Positions 1 through 12,393 of a stretch of 64,000 nt of DNA are shown piece by piece (the stretch's first letter is position 1; each line of letters starts with the position of its first letter). Below the pieces are notes generated by a model. That model worked only from the letters and a program-made list of their open reading frames with translations, was not told the DNA's origin and searched no databases. The DNA lies in assembly GCA_025677825.1 (NCBI GenBank), contig JAIXMO010000026.1, positions 124,001-188,000 on the forward strand, given 5' to 3'. This DNA comes from Helicostylum pulchrum. Lineage: Eukaryota > Mucoromycota > Mucoromycetes > Mucorales > Mucoraceae. The translations under genes were made by a program, and so were the position numbers.

Positions 1-157
1 TATCTACATACGCTTATTCTGTAAGTACTTAATTATATTCGTATTTCTGTACGCAGTATATGTCTAACTGTATAATATATAGTCTATATTCTGGCCTAAA
101 CAAAAATTAGAGCATCGTATATATTTACAAGGATCTAAGAAACAAAAAAATCTAGAA

Positions 158-2105
158 TTGTACTTGCTGTCGTCATTAGATTACTCGTTCTGCTTACGAT
201 ATTTATCAACTGCACACAGTAGGATACCAATGACGGTAACAATGACATTTAAAGCTAGATCTTTTATAAAATGTCAGGAATGGTATATGCAGTTATACGA
301 TATACTGCCAGCCGAATGTAAACGTATTTGTCCTAAATGGTGTGAGGTATATATACCTATGCTTGACATATCTGTCAATTTACCTTTATCGCATATCAAA
401 CACAGTTACGACGTGACAATGGAAGATGTAAAAGAAGCTGTCTTGACCGTTCTGGAAGAGGATGCTTTAAACGAAAAGATGGAAAAGTTGGCTGAAATAG
501 ACAACTTGGGATTATGCTGGGCTACCAAGGATAGAGCCGAATGGATATATTGGGTACATTCTTCTTCAGACCCTACCCAACGTATTGACTGGGCACTTTG
601 TCCTCAAAGTATTGAAGAGACACATCGACTAGAATTGAGAACTATTCAACATACACCCCACGAAATAATTTTAAAAGAAAATTTTACGTTAAAAGAACCT
701 CCTCCAGTCGAAGGATTCTTGATATTCGCAACAAATTTATTAGGCCGTACATCTAAAGCGTACAACAGCAAGATGAATTATTTCGCTTCATTTGATCAGT
801 TTTTATTTTATACAAATTCAACAAAAGTATCAGAACCAGATATTTCTTGCGTTTTAGATGAAGATATGATGCCAAAGAATATTCGACCCAAACCTTTTGT
901 GTCTGCTATTTCACCCTACGCAGAGTCCTCTAATGAACGAACCAGGCTTGATGAAATCATACGTCGTATGAGATTAATGACGGAAGCAAAAGGCATGATT
1001 GATCTTACCGAGGTTTCTTACGTACGAAGAACGTTTAGTAACGACCTTGATAACGAACAAGATAATAACAATCCTAGCCAAATCAGCTTTGGAAGTGCGT
1101 CGCCTATGCTACCGGTATCAGGGCAGAGACAATCCAGTAGTAGCTTTTTTCGTCTAAAGCCTCGTCGTAATACGCCTTGCTTAGAATTAGTTATGGAAAA
1201 TGGATTACAGATTAAGTTTCAGGCAAGTTTTAATCAAGCTTTTTTTTTTTCAGAGAAGAAAACAATCGTGTACTAACATATTTATAGGCTCATTCCGGTG
1301 AAACTTGTGATTTATGGGTGAATTATTTGGCTCAAATTATTGTTTACTATAAAGCTCTAAAAGAAGCGGATAAAGATGCACATACGCGCGATACATCTGT
1401 GTACAACAGCACAACAAAAGTATCAGAAAATACTTTGATCACAGATAATAATCAGATCGACACGCAAAATGGATGTGTACATAAAAAAGAGGAAAGTATG
1501 GTAGATACCCGCATATGGAGCTACTGTCTTTATGAACAATGTCGTGATATTGCGGTAAGTAAACAAAACAGTGACAAAACAATGGTGTCATTATTTACTA
1601 AACATGCCATTAGAAAGCGGGAATTTTATATTATAAACCTCCTAATCGAGGATCCTACTCTCAAAAGATGTTTATCTTGACAGCTAGCGGATGGATATTA
1701 TTTTATGATGTAATTGATCGTTCGACTAAAAAAAAAACTAGTAATCACGCTCAAAAAGGAACGATCGATATTGCTGGATGTTACTTTTATTCTGGAGTAG
1801 ATGACGGTAAAATGAAAAAGGGATCAAATCAAGATAATTTATGGAAAAAATCAACTCGCATTTATGCTAGTGGTTTAACCACAGACGATGATACTGTTTC
1901 TTGTGTCTTTTCGGTTTGGAAACCCAAATTGCGTCAATACTTTAGTCCCAAAAGACAAAGGCTTCGTGTATACCGTCAAGATCAAAGGCTAAATCCTACC
2001 GGAACTACATGGACTTTCTTGGCTAGAAGTAGAAGAGAAAAGGAAGAGTGGGTATGTGCTTTAAATACTGTAACTGAACATATGATTCGCTGTGAAAATA
2101 GATAA
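158..2105 (+). CDS. Spo71/Mug56-like PH-domain protein (5' end incomplete)
   Basis: Three exons can be joined in phase: up to 1222, 1288-1554 and 1614-2105. The first intron (1223-1287) is a GC-AG intron with donor GCAAGT and a perfect TACTAAC branch site. The second (1555-1613) starts GTAAGT. The product has an N-terminal block around CQEWYMQLYDILP and PKWCEVYIP, a first PH-like segment starting near EGFLIFATNLLG, a PH C-terminal helix around CDLWVNYLAQ that spans the first splice junction, and a last PH fold ending TFLARSRREKEEWVCALN. Multiple PH domains with this N-terminal block fit the Spo71/Mug56 family, which acts in spore-membrane formation in yeasts. The role here is inferred. The first in-frame ATG is at 230, but the frame is open back to 158 and a GTAAGT at 21 suggests upstream exons, so the true start is unresolved. 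Confidence 0.6.
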
Positions 2106-2496
2106 AAAAAGATTGTATTTAATAAATTGTTAACAGCGCTTGTACATATTTTTGTAAATATATTCTGGATAATTTAAGGTGACTGTATGTAACACGTACA
2201 GACTCATACATGGTAATCCTTGAACTTGATTTCGAATGCCATCAAGCGGTACGATATGAAAATGAGTTTGGTGAAAAAATGACAGTTACTCTTAATTGGT
2301 CACTTTCTCAGTTTTTAATCGTCTTTTTGTCACGACACTCCACAATTGACGGTTACATTTTCTTTTGTAATTCGTACAGAGTCACATGATAGAACTATAT
2401 TCAAAATATTTACTTTTAATTGCATTACTTATAAACCATCGTTTCTCTTTGTTTATGAATGTATTAGAAAATTTTATTAGTGTAAAAATTGGACCT
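2106..2496. other. intergenic, convergent gene ends
   Basis: This 391-bp stretch separates the 3' ends of the Spo71-like and GCR1_C genes. No coding frame is convincing. Around 2293 there is an AATTGGTCACTTT string, and near 2343 CCACAATTGACGG. Both resemble the subterminal repeats of the mariner-ended element at 12145-13807, so a very old element remnant is possible. Confidence 0.4.
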
Positions 2497-3662
2497 TTAT
2501 AAAGCTGACGCTTTTATAAGCTTTATAAGTTTATCAATTGAAACTTTCAAATCCACTCTTCTTCTCTCTAACTTTTTCGCCGCTTCCTCAGTAGAAATGC
2601 ATTCATCTTTGCTGATTTTTTGCACCTCTTTGTAAACAATCAATCTTGTACTAAAAAATTTCGACTCCGTCCTACTTTTTCTCCACTTTGTGCCAAAACC
2701 TTCTTCTAAAAATTTGATAGAAGGACTACCAAAAAGACCGACATCATACTCTCGCCAGAGATCGGTGATTGTGACCAAGTTTCTGTTCATCTTGTATTGA
2801 GCAGGTGAAACAGGAGGAGCGCTACAGGATTCCTCACCATTGTTCAAGTTTCTTATCACCTCTAAAATGGTGGTTACTTCCTCAGAAGTTCCGCTAGTGG
2901 ATTGATGAGATTCAGTAATATTAGTAGCTATCTGCCTAAGACTTTCGGCAATTAGGTTTCTAGTAGAAACTTGAGATTCCGCCATTTTTCTGCAGTGATT
3001 TTCCATTTGGGTTTGCGTAGCATTGAGAGAGGTTATTATAGAGTTAAACCCAGAATTGATAATTCCAACGAGTTCGGGCATCAGAACTTGTAACTGCTGT
3101 TTCATTAGAGACTGGTCATTGTTGTTCTTTTTTTTTGGAGTTGACTTTATATTATGAGAATCCAAAAATGACCTAAGAAGTTCACTTCTATAAGTAGTGT
3201 ATGTATTTATACCAAGAGCGGACTGCTCCTTTCGAAGATTTTGAATAGCTTTAATAAAGGAAAGAATCGATTCATTGCCTAACGTACGTTTTGTATTATC
3301 ATCTTTCTTTACATTAAGATTACCACGAGGAATAACATAATCGTTCAAGAACAAACGGATTTTTTCATCAGATACAATAGCACCATCTTCAAACTGTTTT
3401 ATTTCAGTACACCAAGCCTGAGCATTAAAAATGTTATTTGATTAATATGTGCTGTCAAGTTTGATTTACATACATTCCACTCCTTCTGCTTGGCACCGTA
3501 AGCCTTAATTGTATTTGTAAGGGGAAGCATTTGGCTTTCATCAACATTCATTTGTGTATCACGAGCCGTGTTATTATCATTATCAAGGTCCTGTTGAGAG
3601 TCCTCGTCGATCGAAAGCTCGTCAGTTTGTTTTGAAGAAGAAGCGTGAGGATGGTTTTGCAT
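2497..3662 (-). CDS. GCR1_C domain DNA-binding protein, Crypton-like
   Basis: Two exons, 3662..3474 and 3417..2497, joined by a 56-nt GTATGT...CAG intron, encode about 369 aa. After an acidic Ser/Asp-rich N-terminus comes a helical segment with YGAKQKEWNAWC and later DEKIRLFLNDYVIP. This resembles the N-terminal SAM-like (core-binding) domain of Crypton tyrosine recombinases and their domesticated relatives. A polar coiled linker follows, then a C-terminal GCR1_C-type domain (LWREYDVGLFG, GTKWR, a basic tail). No tyrosine-recombinase catalytic domain is present. It could be a domesticated transposon protein or a host Gcr1-like regulator. The open frame runs to 3689, but the first ATG is at 3662. 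Confidence 0.6.
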
Positions 3663-4770
3663 ATTTTCACTATAAAATTTGTGGAACAAGTTTTGGAAAA
3701 AGAGTTTTTTTTTAATTTATGGAAAAAAAGGGAAATTCTTGGTGCATGTTCTATTTACACGTTCAGTAAAAAAAAGGGCGACAGATCACTTTTCACGTAC
3801 GTACCTTTAAGAATACCAGGTTCTCTAAGAAGGGCCTATATGACTAAGCTAAAAATAATAAGTGAGGAAGAAGAAGAAGAAAAAAGAAGACTCGCAATAA
3901 ATAAGTGATAAAATAGAACCTACTTTTACTCATGAGATATATTTACTAATTATATCGTATTTTGCCGGTATTTGTTCTGTATACTCTTACTTACTTATTG
4001 GCTAATTATTTTTGTATAAGTAGTAGATACGCGTTGCTCGAACTTGATTCATACGAGCTCCTTTTTATGAGAATAAAGACTAAGTTGAACGCATGAAAAA
4101 AAAAAATACATCGCACTTTTTACCTGTGCGTGTAAATAGAACGCGTACCAAGAATTCCCCGAAAAAACTAAGTGTCAAACCAGGCGACTTTGTCATGTAA
4201 ATAATTGGATGAAAGTTCAGGAACCAATGTTTCCCCCCTCAAATCCAGTCTCACCAGGTAAGATCTAAACCTATAAAATACGTAAAAGTTTTGCAAGGAG
4301 AAAAAAAAAAATACCCGACTTTTTAATTTCCATTGTGGGATCAATGAGATTTATATTTATGCATTTATTTTCTTGTAGCATTAAGATAAAATACCTGTTA
4401 TAAATAAAATCACTGCTTAAGTACATTTCCAAAAAAGTTAAAAACCCGAGTTTCAAACTTCCTATATGCATGCATCAACCGCAAGGTGGATACCTACCTA
4501 CCCGTTAATGCATGTGTGCGACGCTGAAACGGGCCTGAACGAGTAATTGTTAAATAAAATATGCTTTATACAATAATCTCTGGGACAATGATGATCAATG
4601 GAAACTGTATTTGTTATTATTTTCTTTTCTTTCTAAAGTTAACTATGTACACCTCTTCTCCCGCCAAGTAGAAACAACCCTCTGGACCTGTCACTTCTGG
4701 TTTAAAAGTACGATATTTTTCTTTTTTTAAAAAAATAAAGCCTGCTTTTTTTTTGTTACGTTTTACACAA
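3663..4770. other. gene-poor intergenic region with dispersed motif
   Basis: No convincing gene is seen in these 1.1 kb. ORFs on either strand are short and AT-biased. The region contains one copy of a dispersed motif (4126-4157, listed separately) and ends with the pyrimidine/A-rich upstream region of the TMEM70-like gene. Confidence 0.4.
4126..4157 (+). repeat. dispersed motif copy A
   Basis: The core GTGCGTGTAAATAGAACGCG followed by TACCAAGAATTC is nearly repeated at 11641 and 32530. In all three places a CACACTTTTT-like or CGCACTTTTT-like string lies 10-20 bp upstream. Its function is unknown. Confidence 0.6.
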
Positions 4771-5626
4771 ATGACTAGAATCAATCAAGCCATTGGTTGC
4801 ATTAAGCAATATTCAACATCGGTTGTCAAACAAGCTACCAGTACAAAGAAGTTAGTATATAACTCTCCCAATGCAGGTCTCGTTAAGCTTGTTAAAAAGT
4901 TTTCTTTAACCACCCTTGGTGTAAGTTTTTATATATTTATTTCAATGTGTATCGTATCTTGACGTTATTGTAGATCTCGGCTATTGCAACGCCCTCTGTC
5001 ATGTTCTTTTGGCAATCACCTGCAGGTAATAGAAAAGTTATATAAATGGACAAAGTCAACTCATTTGAGACATAGTTCAAGCCGCCGACGTCTCTGGTAC
5101 AATGTTTTTAGGTGGTAAGAAATTAAACATAACCTGTGAATACGAGTATAAAGTGTAAATAATACTAAATATCTAAGAATCACTCACTCGCTATGCGATT
5201 ACACAAATGTTCATGACAGCCATGATGGCAAGTGCTTGTTCAACTGGTGCGCTCTCATTTTTATTATCACCTTATGTTAATGCCATTTATGTTCATACAC
5301 CGCAACGATTAATTCAAAGCGATAAAGCAGCGCCTATTTCACCTAATACTGTTATTTCAATTGATACACTGGACTTATTAGCTCGTCGTAAAACTACTAC
5401 ACTTCATATTAAGGACCTTTTACCTACTAATTCATCCGTGCTGACATGGACAGTGAATAAGCAAGTGATTAAAAGACAGTACGCTTTAGAACAAGAAAAG
5501 GGTATTAAACCTACCATTCAACAAGATAGATTTTGGTTGGATCAAAGAAATGGTACTGGAGATCGAGACATTATGTCTAGTATTTTACGTATTGTTCATG
5601 AACAAGGACGTCAAAGATTTTTATAA
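4771..5626 (+). CDS. TMEM70-like mitochondrial membrane protein
   Basis: Four exons (4771-4920, 4974-5025, 5076-5114, 5178-5626) join in phase to give about 229 aa. The N-terminus MTRINQAIGCIKQYSTS is basic and hydroxylated, as expected of a mitochondrial presequence. YNSPNAGLVKLVKKFSLTTLG matches the start of the TMEM70/TMEM186/TMEM223 family core. It is followed by a hydrophobic segment (ISAIATPSVMFFW) and a second one (ACSTGALSFLLSPYVNAIY) ending in the family-like PYV. Human TMEM70 assists ATP synthase assembly in the inner membrane. A similar role here is inferred from family only. The 39-nt third exon is unusually small. The open frame begins upstream at 4753, but ATG 4771 is the first standard start. 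Confidence 0.65.
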
Positions 5627-5746
5627 CAAATTAAAACTTTATTTTTTTATTGAATGAAATATATAATACAATGTGTGTATTTTTTTTTTGTGTGTGGGTT
5701 GTTGTTGTTGTTGTTGTGTACAAGGGGGAATTGTTTTCTTTAAAAA

Positions 5747-8700
5747 TTAAACAGCAAATTCAACATTTAAATTTAAAGTGCTCTTAATACTCTTGACAAG
5801 GTAAACCGAAGTACTTTCAGGAGAATTTTCAAGTGGAAGATCATAGAATAAACTATGAGCCATTTCCTTATGTGTGTTGTAATCAAATCCGTTTTCAAAT
5901 AAGGGTGACTTTTCAAATGTTTCCTTGTTTTGATCTACCCAAGAACCCCAAAAGTCCGAGATAGCAGATTCCATAATAGCAGGAATATCGATATGCGTTT
6001 CAATCATTGTACAGTCAGGGTTCTTCTTTTCAATACGATATATTAAAGATAAAATCTCTACAGCTACTTGACGTTCAGCAGGATCACGCAAAGTACCCAA
6101 AAAGCCTTCAACGGCTAAAGCAAAGTTAAATTCCTCTGGTGTCTTTTCAAATACGGTAGGATCACGAGGCAAGGACTGAGACCCAATCTTGAAACCAAAA
6201 CACTTGTCAAGAACAGACCAAGTACGAGAGAAGAAATGACGAGGGACACGGTTAAGTGCACCATCATTCTTTCTACGACGTAACCATCTACCGTTGGAAC
6301 TAGGACAGAAGTGACTAATGTTTTCAGTAGTAATTTGAGAAGGTAAAATATCGTTCTTTTTGAGAATAGCAAATTCTTCTTCAATTAAATCAGTGGGACC
6401 TGCATTAGCTGCTTTGTGTGCTTCAATGGTTTCATCCCGATCGCCATTCTTTTCAGCAATCAAGACATACGAGTCACGGTATTGAACGTCATCAATCTTG
6501 GTAGCGCCAAGTGATTTCAATACATCCACAGCATCTCTACTTAAATGTTCAGTAAAGTCATCCTTGGAAGCCATAACGATAATCAAACCAGGCGCCAAGT
6601 TACGAACAAATTGTACAAGGTCTTCACTTTCGTCATTAGAGATATGGGTATCAAAGGAAGCATGTTCAAGAACAATCTTTTCAAGACGATCGATGGCCCA
6701 TACATGAAGACCACGAGTGGTAGCAGCCAATACATTACCATTGATTTCAACACGAGCAAAGTTACCGGCATTGTATCCACCCGATTGAGCACGAATAACC
6801 AAAACATCCTTCTTGGATTTAGCTTTAACATCCTTCAAATCAACTTGAACATTGTTCTTGGAAGGAGGAAGTTTCAAGTTGGGTAAATCCACACTTGTGC
6901 GACGAGCAGGATCGAACTCTTGCGAGAGCACCAAGTATCCTCCAGGCTTATCACGTACGATAATAGTAGCGTCTTCACACATACCAGGACCAGACATAAC
7001 AGTACCCAACAAAGATTGTAATTCAAATGGAGATAATTGCATCAAATGTTCAATAGCTTCTTCTTCGTTAAATTCATTAATACGACTGATTTCCTCACGC
7101 AAAGCGATAATAATAAAGTGCGTACGAAGACGTAAAATACCATCAAACATATAAGGATTGGTACGAATGAAATTACCCAAGGAAATAATGATTTCTTGTA
7201 CAACGGGTCCCTCACGCACATCATCCAAACATTGTTCCGCGATCATCTTGTTCAAAGTATCTGGTCCAACAGGTGTAGAGATCAAATGTTCAGTAGCTCC
7301 AGATCCAATACTGACTTGCTTTTGACGGATGACCAAATCGGTCAAGTTATAAGTTAACGAGGGCATGGTCTTGTTGAGCAAACCACTTGCTTGACGAGCA
7401 ACTGACCAGTATTGAAGACGCTTGGACTTAACATACACTTCTTCCAACAAGTTACGAATGGTAGCATCTAAATCAGGAAGATATTCGTCCAAGTTCTTAC
7501 AAGAGGCAAGGTACTGCAATAAATCGATTTGATCATAGAGGTTGACAGAGGCTTGTAAGCTTTTGACGGCAGGTTCAAATTGACTTAAATCACCTAATGT
7601 TAAAGACAAAAGCATTTCACCACCTCCGCTTTGGTTAGTATCTCCCGTATCGACAGTTAAATCGGCACTCTTCTTCTCATTGGATTCCTCACCAGCAAAA
7701 GGAGGAATAGGAGATTCACTCTTAGGCGTAGCGGTATCTGCGCTAATTTCATGATCCTTCAACTTGAAAGCAGGTGTACCTTGTGAATTAATCTTTTCCA
7801 AGGCAGAAGCGATATCTTGGAAATAACTATCGTGGTTCAACTTATCAAGAGGAGTACCCAATAACTTACCGCCAAAGACACTGCGACGACGAGGAGTCTT
7901 GGCACCAGAAGGAGTATTGATACCACCGGGAGAGCTAATATTGGATTCATCAAACCCAAGACGCTTTTGACTATTACGACTTCTACGATGATAAGGCTTG
8001 TTGGTAGATAAAATACTGCTCCAATCGACATCAGGCTTATTGATCAAGAAATCAAGAGATTCAATGTTACTGGTATTGAGAGTTTCCGTAAGACGAGATA
8101 AGCGAATACGAACACCGTTACATTCACCGGATCTCAAGTTCATAAAGAAGTTCAACAAGTTTTTCTTGGATGCGTCAGCGTTTAAAATAGCGTTGGTTAA
8201 TCCGGGGTTACTATGATTTTGGCTTTCCTTGTTAGTGATATCACCCAACATGGCGTTGGTCAAGACAACAGTTAAAGTAGGACGACCAGGGAAGAACCAA
8301 TTGTCATTGGTGAAAGTCAATTCGGATTGAATAGTAGAGACCAAATAGTCAGGATCGGAGTTAAGGTAGAAAGAATCAACATCCATAAATTGAGGAGTGA
8401 AAGCGTAAACATGGCCCTCAATACGATAAAGACGAGAGGTGGCCAAGGTACCGACAGGATGATTGGGTCTACCAGACAGTTCAAGCTTCGCGTTTTGACC
8501 TAAAGCGCTATAGACATCCACAAGAGCTTGAGGAGGTAAAACAGTAAAACTAGATGAAATTTGATCAATGGACTGAGTTTCCAAACCATAAGCAGATAAA
8601 GTCTTTTGTAATTCTTCATTTTCAGCTAAGAGTACTACTTGAACTACAGGATCTGCCTTTTCACCTTTAACACCAAAACGACGACCAAGAGGATCTACTT

Positions 8701-10464
8701 CAGAGGGAGATAATAAGTTTTCATAAATCATATTACCGAGCAAGTAAAGAGAAAGAGCCCAAACAAGTGGTGTATTATCATTAGGAATTCTTTTTTGAGA
8801 ATGAGGGTCCTTCTTTTCAGCCTCAATGGATTCGGTAGGAACATAGTATAATTCAGGAACAAGAGGAATATGAAGATCTGCGGGAGCAGTAGAGAGATCA
8901 AGCGATGCGGTACGACAAGGTACACTAGGACGTCTACCACCTTCCTTTTTATAATCCTCAGGGGGTCTAGGATTTTCAGGATCCCAAAGAGAAGAATCGA
9001 TAGTGACAAAATCAAGTTTTTTGCGATACTCTTCAGCCTGCTCCATATTATCGGTAAACAAACCTTCCAAGACCAAATAAGTGAAAAACAAGGGCCATTC
9101 TGACTCGATATTTTCGAACACTTTTAATTCACTGTCGTTATAATGAAGACGTGTATGATCCTCAACAACTGTCTGATGACCATCACGCAAGAAACGCTTC
9201 CATCCGTAACGACCTTCTAATTTCTTTTTAGCATCCTCACGCGTACGTTCGATTAATTCGGGGTCCTCCACAGCGAAAGCAGGGAAACCAATAACAGATA
9301 AAACAGATCCATCTACTTCCTTTGAATTGGATTCTCTGGGTAAGACACTTTGTAAAGTGATTTTGTTACGTGTCATTTCATCTGGTAGTACGTAAATAGT
9401 CTAATATGAAACACTATTTTTAGTTTTTGTTGTTGCTTTGATTTTTTTTTTAAAAAAAAAGGTGTATAAAACTTACAGATGAAGCGCTTCCTCGAGCGCC
9501 AAATAAATTAACACCGTTGATAGCCTTAAGAGCAGCGTAAGCCATACCAATAGAAGAAGAATTCAATTCAGGTTCACCATGATTACTTTTGTCACCACGC
9601 TCCCAAATACCGAAATCAGGGGTACGATAAGCACCTATTTAGTTATTTTTAGTTTCCAACGCATTTCAAAAAAAAAAGAGAAAAAAACTTCAACTTACGT
9701 TCAATATAAAAGACTAAATTTTGAATAAAATCAACTTCATCTTGAGTATAAATGATACTAAGACCACTTGTTGTCATATCTGCTAAAGCGACTAAAAAGA
9801 AACTAGTAGCATCAATTTGAAGATGACCCCATTCGTTATCACCTACAACAGTAGCACCTGTTTTCGTATTATATTTAGCATGAAGAGCATCCAAAATATT
9901 TTGTGTCTTTTTAAACTTTTCTACTTTAGGTGCTTGACGCATCATCGAAAACAAGATACCGCGCATTAATTTAACAACCGCGTGTTCAAGTTCAACTATG
10001 TCTTTTTTTTAGTATCATATTTTGTTATTTTATTCTCTTATTACTTACAAGCTCTTCCTGTAGTATCATCAATTCTTCTATAAGCTAAAGCAAGACCGAA
10101 TACACAATAAATTGAATATACGTTATCTCTATTTTGGGGGGGGGGTTTTAAAAAAAAATACAAATAAATAAATCACGTCGCAAAAAATAATAATAATAAC
10201 AGTATATTCTTACCTGACCCAAGCATCCGTATAATCACCATGTGTCTATTTGATAAGAAAAAAATATATATATGCATATATATGTGATGAATACTTTAAA
10301 ATAATAGGGAATATATAGATATTTTTTGGATTTACAGTGATAGCAACAGATGCAGGAATCAAACCACTAGCAGCATTTTGTTTAGATAGAACGGTTGTAT
10401 TGATCACTTGATAATAATAATCAAGCCTTTCTAATGAATTTTTTCTATTATAAGTCGTCTTCAT
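5747..10464 (-). CDS. phosphorylase b kinase regulatory (alpha/beta-type) subunit
   Basis: Six exons (10464..10336, 10245..10214, 10128..10049, 9995..9699, 9634..9477, 9400..5747) join in phase to about 1449 aa. The N-terminal half carries the GH15-like glucoamylase fold typical of [76 protein letters not shown] and [11 protein letters not shown]. Downstream, [13 protein letters not shown] and PAFAVEDP are also family signatures. The rest is the long alpha-solenoid-like C-terminal region of this family. In animals this subunit restrains the phosphorylase kinase catalytic subunit and so controls glycogen breakdown. In fungi the partner is less clear. The final exon is 3.65 kb and intron-free, while the first five exons are short. 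It ends 120 bp from the convergent TMEM70-like gene. Confidence 0.9.
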
Positions 10465-12144
10465 CCCTGAAAATAATGAAAAGAGAAGAAGAAAAAAGAA
10501 GAAAAAAGAAAAAAAGTAAAGAAACAGCGAAAAAGCCTTTTTTATAAGGAAAAACAGGGTTCTGGGCAAATCCAAAGAACGGAAGTTAATCTAAACACCG
10601 ATTATCGCCTATTTCCAGATATAGACCGATTTTCGTTTTTATTTTATTTTTTACTTTTCATGCTGATAAGACTAAAAATAAATGACGTTTTCTTATTACT
10701 GGCAGCGTGATGAGGGTGATTTTACAAGTACAGTACGGCTGGTAGATTTGTCAGTTCTGAAAAAATAAATGACGATTTCCAAAAAATAATTAGGGCTTTC
10801 CTGAAAATAATTGTATCAAAACCATGTATAGTTTTTTGTCCATGTACCAGTCAAAAATAGCAAATCTTATGGTGGGTAACTACCATGGACAAACCGCCTT
10901 GATGTCCCTTGAACCAACAGAGTCCAGTGTAATCTCAGAGTTGATAAGGCTTCATAGTCATGCCTCTTTTATGTACAGACCAGTTCACTACAAGTAAAAA
11001 AACGTGAAAAACGTATCGGTTAACATATTGATAGCATATTGATACCTAGTTTGTTGCATTTGAGTGAGAATGCATTACATCGCAATACAAATCATATACC
11101 AGCAAACAGTCAACCACGCGCCAGAGATCTTTCTTTCCTATTCCACAGGGATTTCAAGATGGTGATATGACACAGGGTGAATTAAGTTTTACAAAATCCA
11201 TTTTCAACTGTATCAGAGGTTGACCCTCAAGTCAGACCCATAATAGCCCTCAAGATATTATAGTCCTTCACGCCAGATCAAAGGCCATTGTGCTACAGGG
11301 TTTTATTCTTTGAATAAATATCTTTTTACTACAAGTTTAATAGCCCACAAAACAGCATTGATTAAATACATCGCATGAGAAAAATAGACGGTGTATTTTA
11401 TCAGAAGTACGTAATAAATTATTTTTTTTATCGTAAATAATCGCTTTTTTTTCTCTTTTTCTTTTTTTATGTCGGTACAAAAGGATACCGTTATGCTTCT
11501 AGCAACATCCGTGCACAAGAGCAACTTGTTACGAGCGCTCAAATGTGGTTTCACGGCGACTATGATAGTGTATAGATATCGAGCTGCTTTTTTTTAAAAA
11601 AAAATGCTTTATAAAGGTAATATACCACACTCTCGTTTCTGAGCGTGTGAATAGAACGCGTACTAAGAAATTCTCCAAATAATATTATATGGCACGACTC
11701 CAAAGAAAAGGCCGACAGCAGCAGCCAAAGGTTCCTCGAAGGGCTGGTCGCGGTAAGCGGCTGGTATCATTATATATCAATACAGAAACTAAGATGTAAG
11801 CTTACTTTGTCCATTCTGAAATCTTATCCCAAAGAGTGAGTGTTCGATCTTCATGTTAAATAATAACAATCTAATAGTCTTTCTCCAGATCTAGTGCAAC
11901 AGACAGTTCACAGAGCACTTCTCAGAACACGTACTAGCCGCACTGTATAACCTGCCCGTATCTTGTTTTTTTTCCCAGCCGTTACACCAATGACGACAGA
12001 TGAACGTTTTAACAAATCGATAAAGTAATATCCCCCCCCCCATTTTTTTGTTTACACTGCTCTTCTTCTGTAGGTTTAAGCGCTCTTTTAATCGTAATCA
12101 GACTTATCGATTTTATGTATCGTGTTACTCGAATCGAAAACATA
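10465..12144. other. intergenic region with short ORFs and motif copy B
   Basis: No secure gene is seen. A 51-codon ORF at 10842-10997 (+), starting MYQSKIANLMVGNYHG, and protein-like stretches in shifting frames up to about 11310 may be a decayed coding sequence. Motif copy B lies at 11641-11673. An ATG at 11689 opens a very basic short frame (MARLQRKGRQQQPKVPRRAG) that meets a GTAAGC donor. Further frame pieces downstream, including TPMTTDERFNKSIK near 11990-12028, could be exons of one small gene, but the joins could not be resolved. Confidence 0.35.
11641..11673 (+). repeat. dispersed motif copy B
   Basis: GAGCGTGTGAATAGAACGCG followed by TACTAAGAAATTC, about 16 bp upstream of the ATG at 11689. 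Compare the copies at 4126 and 32530. Confidence 0.6.
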
Positions 12145-12368
12145 CAGTGTTTCCACCGTCAATTGCTCACTTTTCGGAACTTCAATTGGCTATCGGTAGC
12201 CAAGCTTACTTTATGTAAATACTGATATCGGTACCCATGGGTACCGGTACCGGTATACTCTTTTTCATTAAAATGTCACAACCTATTGGTATAGTTTCAC
12301 GTTAATAGCTAAGAATAATCCCTTTATTGATTTTTTGATCCTGACCTCTTACTCTTTAAAGTAGACCC
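12145..12368 (+). repeat. left terminal inverted repeat
   Basis: This is the inverted partner of 13530-13807. It starts CAGTGTTTCCACC, contains CGGTACCCATGGGTACCGG near 12230-12250, and runs past CTTACTCTTTAAA to TAGACCC. It is shorter than the right arm because it lacks about 50 bp of extra AATTGGTCACTTT-type subterminal repeats. Confidence 0.75.
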
Positions 12369-12393
12369 AAAATATCCACCGGGAAGCGATTTA

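Noticed and set aside
6115..9103. Many ORFs of 60-113 codons on both strands within 5747-9376
   Set aside because: They are shadow frames of the phosphorylase kinase regulatory subunit gene, whose exon phases and family motifs are clear.
11303..11554. Minus-strand ORF of 83 codons
   Set aside because: Low-complexity Lys/Phe stretches read from T/A runs; no protein-like block.
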